A DNA stretch of 64,000 nt from assembly GCF_963678975.1 (NCBI RefSeq), contig NC_089278.1:10319479-10383478 (forward strand). The letters run 5' to 3'. Positions 16,683-37,000 of the stretch are shown one piece after another. Each line of letters starts with the position of its first letter. Within the stretch, counting starts at the first letter, position 1. The stretch is from Dysidea avara. Its lineage: Eukaryota > Porifera > Demospongiae > Dictyoceratida > Dysideidae. Under the pieces are notes generated by a model. It worked only from the letters and a program-made list of their open reading frames with translations, had not been told where the DNA came from and made no database searches. Made by a program: the position numbers and the translations under genes.

Positions 16683-16815
16683 ATGGGATTTGTCTATATA
16701 CAAAAATTGCCTGCATATCTATCCCAATCAGTGATTGACTCCAACTCCCCTAATCAATTTAAGAATCTGCTGGACAGACACTATAGTAATATAATATATG
16801 GTCTTAAAATGGGTA
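16683..16815 (+). mobile_element. Possible C-terminal tail of a non-LTR reverse transcriptase
   Basis: One short open stretch reads KLPAYLSQSVIDSNSPNQFK then NLLDRHYSN, which resembles the LPxxVVxAxSxxxFKxxLDxH tail common in LINE reverse transcriptases. No other part of the element is recognisable, and the upstream part of the same open frame is antisense to a UBE2N-like exon. Confidence 0.3.
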
Positions 16816-19028
16816 TAACTACTTTATTGTGTGTATGACTTGGATGTACAGGCCACGCCTCTATCCAAAAATTACAATTATCTATCCTTGAATTAAAATT
16901 TTTTAACAGTAGGTTAACAAGGGGGAGCTGAAGCACCCCCTATGTGCAAGCTAAAAAGATTGTAGAAACTAAAACATTGAAATACTCTAATAGAACAGTC
17001 AACTATTCTCCACCATTACTATTTCTTTAAAACTAAAGAACCAAAGACCATCTCTTAGACCCCTTGAACTTCAACTTTGAACTCAAACCATACTGCAGCA
17101 TTTATGTTATGCCCTTTATAAATTATTGCCAAATTCGATCACAGAAAGCTTAATTTACAAAATTTTCCAGTGAGGGCATGCCCCAGGTTAAAGCTCCACA
17201 TAGGGCTCCACTACTAATTATATCAACCAGTTGCCACTTTTCTTGGCTCCCACTATAGATGCCCCAGCTTAGCACCCCGTTTGGAATCCCTAGATCCGCC
17301 CCAGGATAAATTTAAAAAAATATATGCCTTACTATATATATACGGCCACTCTACTGTATAAACGACCCTGTGCATATATAGAGAGTATGATGGGAATGTT
17401 AGTAAATAATACAAGACTACACTTTACAGTGATTGGACAGTATCTCACTATTCTAATTAATAGTGTGAGCAGCTGATGAACTTACATGGCGTAATACTTG
17501 TAAAATAAACTACATGCACTATCATGATTGTGCTATTATTATAGCACTATGATGAAGTTGCTGTGGGTTTTATTTAACTTTGCTGCACCAGTGGAATTTA
17601 TGCACAACTGTGAGCTACAAGCAAGCAGAGTACATGGAGATGAGATGGGGTCAAGTTTCTGGAGACAGCTCAAGACCCAAAAGTTGGATGAAAAGAAGAA
17701 AGAAGGGAACCTGCAGTTTGGAGTACAATCTACGTGTCATAGCCCTAGTATATAGTTAAGCATCTGCCGTGCCTATATATGGCAGATCTAAATGGGCTTT
17801 GGTTGGAACCCCTGTTAATTTATATAGTTCAGTAGCAGTCTAATTAGTTTTAAAAAAATCAATTGCATTTAACAAACATTTTAACTGTCAGCAACACTTG
17901 TTCTTTTCATCAAAACACTCCAATAGAGCAGTCAAGCAAATACTTCAATAGAGCAATCAAAACAGTTTTGATCACAGCATTGGATTTGCTGAGATTATTA
18001 CCTAACATCCTGGAGACATGTTCCCAGAACCCTTAATAGGTTTTATTCCTTAGCTGCTATAATACATTATATATTTCTAGAAACACACTTCTAAAAATCC
18101 TAGATCTGCCACTGTATGGGCTCTGACATGAGTGCACACATTGCCATTGCAAACCTGTATTAATGGCGGTATTTCTGTCTAGTTTCCATTGCTCACCAAC
18201 ATGACTAGGTAGCAGATTATTCAGATTGGGAGCACCAAGGAGGCCTTGAATTGACAACAGAACTAGACTTATCCGTAAACCAGGGCTCCATTTATCTGTC
18301 AAAAAGCATACAAAGTACACAAAGGGAACAGTATCTCCAGATACTCAACCTTGCAAAAGATCAAGATCAATCCTTCCTGATTCATAAATATTTGGATGAT
18401 ATATTTTGCTATAAATTTCACTTGTGGAGAACACATGGGGTACTCTTTTGGCACAAAAATTTCAAGTGCAAAACTGCCACCTTCATAGGGTGACTGTAAT
18501 AGAAATGATCAGACTATAGTGACTGTACTACTATAATATAAGTATCATCAAGTAACCACTACAGTAAATTATTGCAGGTATAACAGCTATATTGGTGCTT
18601 TATGTGTTTTGTTTACTGCAAGTGAAAATTCCAAACTGAAATGCACCTATCAATGTCACCCCCCACACCCTAGGTGTGTCAAGTTCCCCAGTACTTGGGC
18701 TCCCACCTCCTGATAAAGGTTTCTATAGGGGGTTTGACTGACCTATAAAAATAACTTTTTTTTGTCTTACCAAACTGCTGTCATCAAAGCCCCAGAGGTG
18801 CGGAAAACATTCCCAAGTTGGTATAAGGAATCCCCAAGATGGGGTTTACTGCTCTATTAGAATATTTGACTGCTATGTTAAAGTAAGTAATTATATCTAA
18901 AGCTAGTATTATGGTCTACACTTAAAACACTTTCTGCTAAGAAATTGTAGTTGATATCACAGCTTTTCACAAGCACAAATTTCATGATTTCATTCCTTCA
19001 AAGGCTAAGGTCACTTCAAATGAGAATA

Positions 19029-19293
19029 CAGTGCTCTCTTGATTATCCAACCCCCTTGGGACCAAGACATGTTCAGATAATCAACAAGTTCGGATAATTA
19101 AAGTCCCATCCATTTATATATAGAGCCCTGTTCAAATACTCTAATAGAGCATACAACTCTAATAGAGCATACATCTTAGACAAATTACTCTAATAAAGCA
19201 TACATCTTAGACAAATTACTCTAATAGAGCAGTCATTATTACTGTTCAGGTAACCAAGTGTTCGGATAACAGAGGTTTGAATAAGGAGCATTG
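19029..19293. mobile_element. TA-flanked MITE, pogo/Tc1-mariner-like
   Basis: 265 bp bounded by TA dinucleotides (19027-19028 and 19294-19295) with short inverted ends CAGTGCTC / GAGCATTG. The sub-terminal sequence repeats GTTCGGATAA-type motifs in both orientations. The middle (19136-19234) is a tandem array of four copies of the CTCTAATAGAGCA cassette. The TA target suggests the Tc1/mariner/pogo group. Confidence 0.6.
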
Positions 19294-20437
19294 TATAGCT
19301 TCCTGTCATCTGGTGGCATCATCAGAACCCATGTGAAAACATCCTGACTGCCTGGCAGACCCCTGTAAGTGTTTGGGCATAAATTGGATGGCTGCAGGAT
19401 CAAGTCTGTCCAGGTCCAGTCATGGATTTATTTTCTCCTTTCTGTAAGTTTTAAACACAGCATCTTTAGGACCAAGTGTCCTACAGACCTTCAGCTGTAT
19501 AAAAGCAGCACTTGTGCTGTATAAAAGTCATAAATGTTGATCGTAAGAATAATCTATGAAGTAGTAATCATTTTTTTGTGCTGCTGTATGCTGCTAAGAT
19601 TGGCTCACAAGGCAGCTAAAAATAATATTTGTCTCCTGAAATGAAGCTACTCTAATAGAACAGTCAAAGTGGTCTAATACTTCTTTATTTACCATCCTCC
19701 ATCCTAGCCAATCAACATCTCCGATAATAGTGAGAACCAAACGGCTATTGGAGTTACACCAAGCCCTTTTTTTCCACCAACCATCACTCATAAAAAGAAG
19801 CGGTCTAGCCACACAAGACTAGCAATACTAACATAACAATACATGATACTCTAATGGAGAAAGGAAAGATTTTCCCCAGAGAAGGGAGATTATTAAATGA
19901 TTACTTAACCTAACAATAAGAAAAGGGCCAAAGAAAGGGAAAAAAACTCCATCCTACCCCAGGATTCGAACTTCAGGCCACCCAATGTCTAGTCAAACAC
20001 CACACTCAGTCTCCTCCAGGAGGGATGGATTTTCTTCTTAGGATTAGAATTCAGTCAAATCCCCAAACGGGGCAAAACTGTTATAGGTAGTTATGCATAG
20101 CCGGTAGTTTCTGGGGCACTGGTTTGTCAAATTCCTACTATTATTGTTATGATCTAATCATCTATGCAAAAATACCCCCACAGCTATGCCACGTGTGGGC
20201 GCTAATTTCTAGGCTGTCACGTGAGACCATGGATAAAACGAACACTCGGTACAGTACTGTACTCACGTCTGCTGGTCCGTCTATTGTAACGCGAAGGTAT
20301 CTCTGGTTTTCTTCGTCAGCAAAAACGGTTATTCCAGGGAGAGGATCAGATATCAAGCGGCTCGTTTCCTTGAATTATACAGTAAAGCTAAATTCACACA
20401 GTACCTTTATGATGCGTCTTGGGAGTTCAAGAGTCAT

Positions 20438-20947
20438 TACAGCCAACAGGTACTACTCTTAGGAAAGTAGATCTTTGCATGGTTAAATGCGTGGGAAATT
20501 TAACAAGTCCTTTATCTATTAACCGACACGAAATTTTATGATTTCCTTGCAAATGTGATGGGCTCAACAAGTGAATAGTCCTGCAGTACAGTACGAATGA
20601 CTTTACGTAGCTACGATTTTGACATCCTACTGTATGATACATTCTACAAAATCCTGTATACATGTCTCTGAATGAACGACTATCCTCTTACAAAAACCAT
20701 GGAAAGACATCCCAGTGTTCACATTGTAGGGTCTTCTTTATAAGGCTTCAGATTGACCCTACAACCTCAGCAGGACAATACACGACTTGTACAGTTCAAA
20801 GAGAGAAATAATGTTATATTATTTTTTGGTATAGAAATGACACATCAATGCCATATACTTACAATTATTACAAATATAATTAACTAGAATAATTGAAATG
20901 CCACAAAGGCAAGTGCACCTACAGACTCACAATACTTATACAAAAAG
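20438..20947. other. Spacer between the UBE2N-like pseudogene and UBE2N
   Basis: About 510 bp of AT-rich DNA separating the ATG of the broken copy from the stop codon of the intact copy on the same strand. It would hold the UBE2N 3' UTR and the old promoter of the paralog. No other feature is seen. Confidence 0.4.
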
Positions 20948-22140
<1,193 letters not shown>

Positions 22141-22230
22141 CTCGAGCTCTCAATCAGTACCGCCCTTACACGTTGCCTATGTACCTAATAATTGGGACGA
22201 AAAATTATCACATAAACAGTGTGGCGCAAA

Positions 22231-23751
22231 ATGACAAGTTTCAAGAAAGCTGGTAGACCTAAAACGACGTATCCAAGAGGCACAAAACCTTCTCTACATA
22301 ATTCTCAGCTGCTCATATCGTCCGGAACACCCTCCTTAGATGCTTTGTTGGGTAAATGCTTTAAAATATTTTCTTGTCTTTAAATTCTCTAATGCTGCAG
22401 GTGGGCTAGCTATTGGTAGTGTTCTATTAGTTGGTAAGTGTTTGGTGTTGCACTACTTGTAGCATACACCCATCTTGTGTCTTAGAGGAAGATGCATACA
22501 ATTTGTATGCAAAATTTCTCATCAAGTACTTTTTAGCAGAAGGTGTGATGTGTGGCCATGCTCTTTATGTGGCTGGCCCATCTGTTAACACCGGAAGGAT
22601 CTTAAAGGTACTGTGTGTGTGTGTAGTATGCTGGTTACATTTCCTATATGGCATACTCCTAGGAATTGCCAGCTTCTGTTGGTGATGGTTCAGCTGCTGC
22701 ACCTCCAGCTGAGCACAACGCATCACAACCAAAAATGGATATTGCTTGGAGATATCAGAACTTGCCTACTGTTAAGGTTAACTGGTGTCAAGCACATATC
22801 ATCTTAGTGATGTGATCATATTTTTAGTAGTCAGGTTTTAGTAACAATTTTGGACATTTCTATGACCTAAGCAAAACGATGGAACAAGCACGCATTGATC
22901 AAGTACCTATAACTGTGCTTGATACTGCAACAATGCACTGTCATGACAGGTTAGATATTTACAAGTGATTTTGTAGTGATTTGTCTTGTATAGTGTTCTG
23001 CAAAATTTGAGCCAAGAAATTAGCAAGACGATCAATCTTGGTAATTATGGCACCAGTATATCTACACCGGTATGGTGCTGTTAACTCATAGTGTATGTAT
23101 TATATTTCTCTTGTAGTCTGACAGGAATGTATTGAGACTTGTCATTGAGTCATTTGGTTCTCCTCTATGGGGCACAGAACACAATGACATTGTCCTACTG
23201 TGCAGATTTCTCCATAACTTAAGAGCATTAGTTAGGAGTGCTTATGCTGTGGCTGTGGTCACTGTTCCCAATCATTTACTACAGGTAATGCTTGATTACA
23301 TTGCTTCTTTTTTGACTGCTGTATTAGGATGAAGTCTGTGTGAGAAAATTGGAACGGCTTTGTGATGCAGCTGTTGCATTAGAGTCATTTTCTGGATCTA
23401 GTAAAGATGAAAACCCTCTCTACAGGGACTATCATGGTGGGCACTAGACTGGTGATACTGGCTAGACTTGTTGTACTTGTTTTACAGGTCTATTTCACAT
23501 TCACAAGCTGCCATGCCTCAACTGCTTAGTACCTCAGTATCCAGAAACCCTGGAGCTTGGCTTTAAACTACATCGCAAGAAATTTGCTATTGAGGTTTGC
23601 TTATCAACAATTGTATTGTATTTTACATGCTGTGTTGTTTCAGAAGCTACATTTACCCCCAGAACTATCTGAAACAGCAAACCGAGCTCAGGAAGATGTT
23701 GTAAAGAAAAGCACTCAACATGTTCCTAGTAAATATAACATTGATTTTTAA
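22231..23751 (+). CDS. ELP4: Elongator complex protein 4
   Basis: RecA-like subunit of the Elp456 ring of Elongator, needed for wobble-uridine modification of tRNA. About ten exons between 22231 and 23751 separated by introns of about 40-70 nt. Start at 22231: MTSFKKAGRPKTTYPRGTKP. Then LISSGTPSLDALLG, GGLAIGSVLLV, YNLYAKFLIKYFLAEGVMCG, DIAWRYQNLP, FGHFYDLSKTM, VLRLVIESFGSPLW, VRSAYAVAVVTVPNHLL, GLFHIHKLPCLNCLVP and FKLHRKKFAIE. This order matches ELP4 from end to end. The P-loop region is degenerate, as usual for ELP4. The tail ends SKYNIDF. It converges on the CTTNBP2-like gene, whose stop lies 157 bp further on. Confidence 0.94.
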
Positions 23752-23907
23752 AGATCATGACAAAATAGTTAAAACACTTCATATTGCAGTATATGTACAG
23801 ACATATGATCTATCATGAAAGCAGCATACAATATAATAGGGAGAATGACTTCTGTTTTAAAATATATGAACATATACATCATCATGGAAGGGAAAAGAGC
23901 AATGAAA

Positions 23908-32235
<8,328 letters not shown>

Positions 32236-33065
32236 CCTTGTTTCCTGTACGCCCTGCAGGGAGACAGAGAAACTTGTTCAAATATTTTGCATACTTCATC
32301 ACTATAATTTGTGACATCAGAATTTACTTTTCTTTCATTTGTAATCATTTAATGGCGATGATTATCATTAGGTGACCACTACAAGATGAAGCCATACTCT
32401 AGACAATATGCATAAATCAGCAAAACATTACCAGCTGCAGAAAACTGGTTTTAGTCTTGCACACTTAAAAAAACACAGCTTATAGTAAACAACAGTGAAG
32501 ACCCATGTAGACTTTATTGTGCTATGGTAACCATTAACACCTCCCCAGCCACGACTTGTCACATAGCGGGTTCTTCTCATGACCCGTCCACTACAAGCAA
32601 TTTGCACACAAACGATTACAAAATTAACTCTTTTGTGAGGTACTTTAGTATTAATACCTAACAGCAAGTGCCGACCCCGGAGGCTTCGAGTTTGCTAATA
32701 AAAGGCACGTAATTGCTGCTCTATACATCTGCGTGTACCTAGAAATGTTGATACCGTGAGTACGTAGGACAAAACGACTCCCCCGTGTATTGATACTTCT
32801 ATATACCTCGCTATATACTCACTCACCTAAGCGACGATTCCCTTCTTTCAAAACTATCCTATGTCAAACAAAACGAAGAATGCTATCTTCATACAATTAA
32901 ACACAGCATTTCGGCTAAACAGATCAGTCTCGCAGTGGTATCTTTTCGATCGCACCTCAGCTAGTTTACAACGTCACAAAATTTGTTTGGAAGTGAGTAT
33001 TAATTAGAAACTACAAATCCGCAAGACTTCGATGGTTTTGGCTGGACGGTAGACTGCGGTGGAAA
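32236..33065. promoter_or_regulatory. Divergent intergenic region of the CTTNBP2-like gene and ZCRB1
   Basis: 830 bp between two divergent start codons. Nearest the minus-strand gene it includes the 5' UTR exon edge (acceptor about 32256) and probably a 5' intron. No further ORF or repeat is supported. Confidence 0.4.
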
Positions 33066-33914
33066 ATGAGTGGAGGATTAGCTCCTAGTAAAAGCACAGT
33101 CTATGTGGCTAATCTTCCATTTTCTTTAACCAACAACGATCTTCACAAGGTGACTTGAGCACTGAGTTTCAGTAGTTATATCATTCTAAGTCTTCTGTAG
33201 CTGTTTGAAAAATTTGGGAGCATCGCAAAGTGAGTGCACACACTTGGCCACCTTACACAATGATGTTTATGTCACGGACGATTGAATAGGGTGACCATAG
33301 TCAGGGATAAAGTGTCCAGGACCAGCAAGGGGATCGCCTTTGTGCTTTTTGTGAAACGTGAAGATGCGCACAAAGCGATACATGCAATGAATAGAAAAGA
33401 GGTCAGTGAGTGTGTTTTCTTAAATTTTACAATCCCACGTTAGCTGTTTGGGAGGATCATAAAGTGTAGCATTGCCACTGATAACGGACGTGCTAGAGAG
33501 TTCATCAAGAGGAAAGACTACCGGGACAAGAGTCGATGCTATGAGTGTGGAGTAAGCATTTGAACTGATGTGCATTAATTGAGAGTTTGTACACAGCAAA
33601 GTGGTCACCTAAGTTACTGTTGCCCAACCAACATCTTGGGGGACAGAGAACAGCCTAAACCAAAACAGAAGAAACGAAAGAGTTCAGAAGTTAAGCAAGT
33701 GGTCACATCCCACATGGACAGTGAAACAGAAGAACAATATGATGACGACATGTCACTACATGAAGCTATCTTAATAACTCATCAGTTAAAGGAAGCAGAA
33801 AGAAATGATAGGGAAGTTACTGATGGTGGTGGTACCTTGGTTAGTACAGCTACCAAAAGACGAGTCATCAAACCAGACTCCTACTTTAGTGATGAGGATG
33901 CTGATAGTGACTGA
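33066..33914 (+). CDS. ZCRB1: ZCRB1, RRM and CCHC zinc-knuckle protein of the U11/U12 snRNP
   Basis: Nuclear component of the minor spliceosome (U11/U12-31K). Five exons: 33066-33149, about 33200-33229, 33290-33401, 33444-33552 and 33597-33914. The N-terminus [20 protein letters not shown] is nearly identical to the vertebrate protein. The RRM has RNP2 (VYVANL) and RNP1-like (KGIAFVLF) motifs. The zinc knuckle [15 protein letters not shown] is split by the last intron. The charged tail ends with the family motif [11 protein letters not shown]. About 220 residues, normal length. It implies that the organism keeps U12-type splicing. It converges on UNC79 with 121 bp between stops. Confidence 0.96.
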
Positions 33915-34035
33915 ACTAATGGATGACAAGGCAATAACCATTATAGATGTGCCTGCTATTTCACTGATGAAGAATGAAAAGTGTTACAAACTGCTTGTAG
34001 TGTTGTATGTACAATTAGTATGTAAGTTAATCAGA

Positions 34036-37000
34036 TCAGCTTTGTAGTCCAATTATGTCTGTTTGGTAATCTCCATCTATATGTGTCAATCTGTGTAGTG
34101 TACAGTTGTACCATGGGTCCAACCCATGCTGGCCTGAACAGCAATTCTTGGCCTGGTCATCACTGTCATTTCCACCAAAGTTGGTCTCATTCAAGTCTGA
34201 ATCACTACTCCACAGATCTGTACAATACTACAACACAAGTACATATATGGGTAGTGTGTATACACAATTGTCTCGTACCTGTGCCTTGTCTGTCATCAAT
34301 TTTGTTTCCCTCCAAAATGGAATAATCTGGTACATGAAAGCATATGATGTGATTCAATCACACTGTTGTGTCTTACTTGATTAGTTAGTGACAGATCTGC
34401 CTTCCTGATGTGTAACACTGCCTTGTTAAGATGTTCCAGTACAGACAAAAACTGCCATATAAAAATGATACACGACAGACCACACCACCACCACTTACGG
34501 GGTCAACTGCAGGAAGTTTGGATATTTTCTGGATGACAGTATTCCACAGATCAACAACTACAGTACCATGTTGTGCCCTTGGTATTGCCACCTCCAAGTA
34601 CACTGTCCAAATCTTGGGGAAAACACCTTATTAATAATAACAAAAGTGATTGGCTGCCATACCTCTAGGAAGAGAAATAAATACTTTGTGTCCTTCTCTT
34701 GCACATCCTCAGCCTATAATGTACACATGTGAGCAATACACTAAGCAAACAGCCTGCCTGACACTTAGGAGTAGTATTGATTCTACTGCAGAGTGTATCT
34801 TTCGCATCATTTCATCCTGTTTGTCCGGCCAGATTTGACCAAGAAAATTGTAGTTATCTGCTTCTTCAGACAGTGACAGTTGCTCTTCAAATATCCGACG
34901 CATCACTGCTAGCTTCATAGAGGCCAGCATCATCCAACCCATTGTTATGAAGAAACTTGCACCAATCTTAAAAATTGAACTTGGAGGTCTATTTTAGAAG
35001 AAATATACACTAAATGGAATGACCCACTATACACATTAACCAGATAGCTTCTGAGGTCCCTGGTATATAATGCAATTTTTGTTTCAAAAATAGTTGGTCC
35101 TAAAGTGTCCCATCCTTAGGAGTTTGCATACCGGTCTTCCGATCTCCTAGGTGAAGCAGCTTCGTCTGTTAGTCGTTGCAAGACCTTTACAATGTGCTCA
35201 GAAGGAGATCCAGAACAAATATTGACTACAACCAACTGAGCCACGTGCAACTTGTATTCATGGATGTTTGGCTGCAGTAGTGTCAGTAACAGATTCACAA
35301 CTTAATGAACACACATACCCACAATACCACTATTCTTGATTGACTGCACAGGCACCCTAGACAGCCCAACAGTATTTGCAGTATGACTGGATGGTTTGAT
35401 ACATAGTCGAAATATTGATGCTGCATTAACATGTAACTAGTACAGCTTTAAACACAGTAACGTACTGGGACTTGCAGCTCCCTGCAAAAAATAACTTTCC
35501 TTTCATTAAAACTATCATCGATGTAACCAATATTTCCATGAAAGCTGAGAATAAAAAACTGAACAATGCATGATAACAGCTCTTCTATGTAACTACAAGC
35601 AGTGTTTGAATACCTTCAATAGTATTGTAAAATTGGCTGGGTTAATGTTACAAGCTGTTTTCATTTTCAGCCCTTGAATTAACTCATTACTCAACATCTT
35701 GATAAGATTATCCTGCGGGTACAAAACTACAAGCTAACAACACAGCTAGTGCACATAGTGACCTACTAAAGGTAGGAAGTTGGATGACTGAGGGTCGACA
35801 AAACGATACCAGCTGCTACACAACACCACAAGTGCATGAACAGGAACCAACGTCCGTTTAAGCCCCGTCATTAGAATACCACAGAATTGTGAAGACAATT
35901 GATGTGGTAATACTGACAGTGTGACTGAAGTGTGCTAATAGGTAATTATGATCATGATTTGTACTTCCAATTAGAAACAGCAATTCATACCTTTGGAGGA
36001 TTATCAGCCAAAATATTTGTCACAAAAATCATGATATGTAGTAGAGAAGTGAATGAATCCTTAGTGATTGCATTCTGTCAAGTAATTGTTGGCACATGTG
36101 TCATCTTCCAACATTTTACCTACTTTTGGTAGCTCTTTCACTTTCTCAAAGAAGTAATCAAAAGGTGCTAGCAGTGATGACAGGTTATTCTTTCCATCCT
36201 TGAGCAGCTCAAGATAGTTTGACAGATTTATGATGACATCTGGCTTTTGTAAGATGCTAGTATCTTCTGGCAAATCCTACAAAAAGGCATTTCACCATTA
36301 CACACTTTACAAACTTCTTACAACATACTTCTAAGAAGTACTGTACAGGAGATAACTGGGTAAGAACTGGTTTGTCTGTTTTATTTTCATCTTCACTCTG
36401 ACCAACTGACTTATCTTGTTCCACTGATGGAGGGAGAGAAGTAGCTATGGCTTGCATCAACGCTTTGTTATTGTTGTCTGAGGGAAGCCACATGTACACA
36501 CACCAGAAGTTGATATTTGGCTACCTTACCAGTAATTGAGAATTTAAAGAGATAGAGGAATAGTTTCCTATCTCCAAATTGTGTTAATAAGCATTTCAAA
36601 TATTGTTTAGCAACATTGCTGACCGCAGTAGGATTGCAGTTCTTATTTCTGCAAGGAAAATAATTATACAGATATCCTAAGTTAAATCTTAACTGACTTG
36701 ACATTTTCCCATGAGAAGTAATCTGGTATGGCTACTCTGTTATGTTCTAAAATGACACACAATTCAACAACTCTTACTAGCATACCTGCCAAGAGCTTTG
36801 ATGACCCGAGACAAGTACACTGACGTGACTATGGGCATGTGATGTAATGCAGTGGCCACAGTGATGATACATTGTGTTATGGTCTCTTCATTGTATGTAT
36901 TAACCAATGAGTCACACAGTGGACACTTATTAGCATCTAACTGCCTGTAAACAAAACAATGTTCAAACACCATCAAAACAAAGATACTGTCAACATACTT

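Larger units (their letters stand above)
16468..20266. other. Repeat-rich stretch inside and around the UBE2N-like pseudogene
   Basis: Apart from the pseudogene exons this 3.8 kb is transposon debris. About 16918-17308 looks like an element ending in GATCCGCCCC. CTCTAATAGAGCAGTCA-type cassettes occur at 16981-17004, 17924-17960, 18846-18883, 19136-19234, 19648-19668 and 19846-19860. A TA-flanked MITE lies at 19029-19293. A 75-codon plus-strand ORF at 17528 shows no family resemblance. Confidence 0.5.
16604..20437 (-). pseudogene. Broken UBE2N/Ubc13-like gene, catalytic Cys replaced and exon 3 frameshifted
   Basis: Tandem paralog of the intact UBE2N gene just downstream in the window, with the same five-exon structure: 20405-20437 (MTLELPRRIIK), 20267-20368 (RLISDPLPGITVFADEENQR), about 18362-18496 (SPYEGGSFALEIFVPKEYPM), 18155-18295 (KWSPGLRISLVLLSIQGLLG) and 16604-16641 (AREWTRIHASRK, stop). 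Every exon keeps usable splice sites, so it arose by DNA duplication and is not a retrocopy. Exon 3 has a one-base deletion just before the HPN motif relative to the intact copy, which destroys the frame. In the original frame the active-site Cys (RICLD in the intact copy) reads Asp (RIDLD). Introns 3 and 4 have grown to 1.8 and 1.5 kb with MITEs. A UEV-like inactive E2 that suffered a recent frameshift, or a base-call error, are alternatives. Confidence 0.8.

Noticed and set aside
17528-17755. 75-codon plus-strand ORF
   Set aside because: No resemblance to a family, no splice context, lies in an intron of the pseudogene among repeats.
19594-19812. 72-codon minus-strand ORF
   Set aside because: Lies in transposon debris in the pseudogene intron; composition and context give no support.
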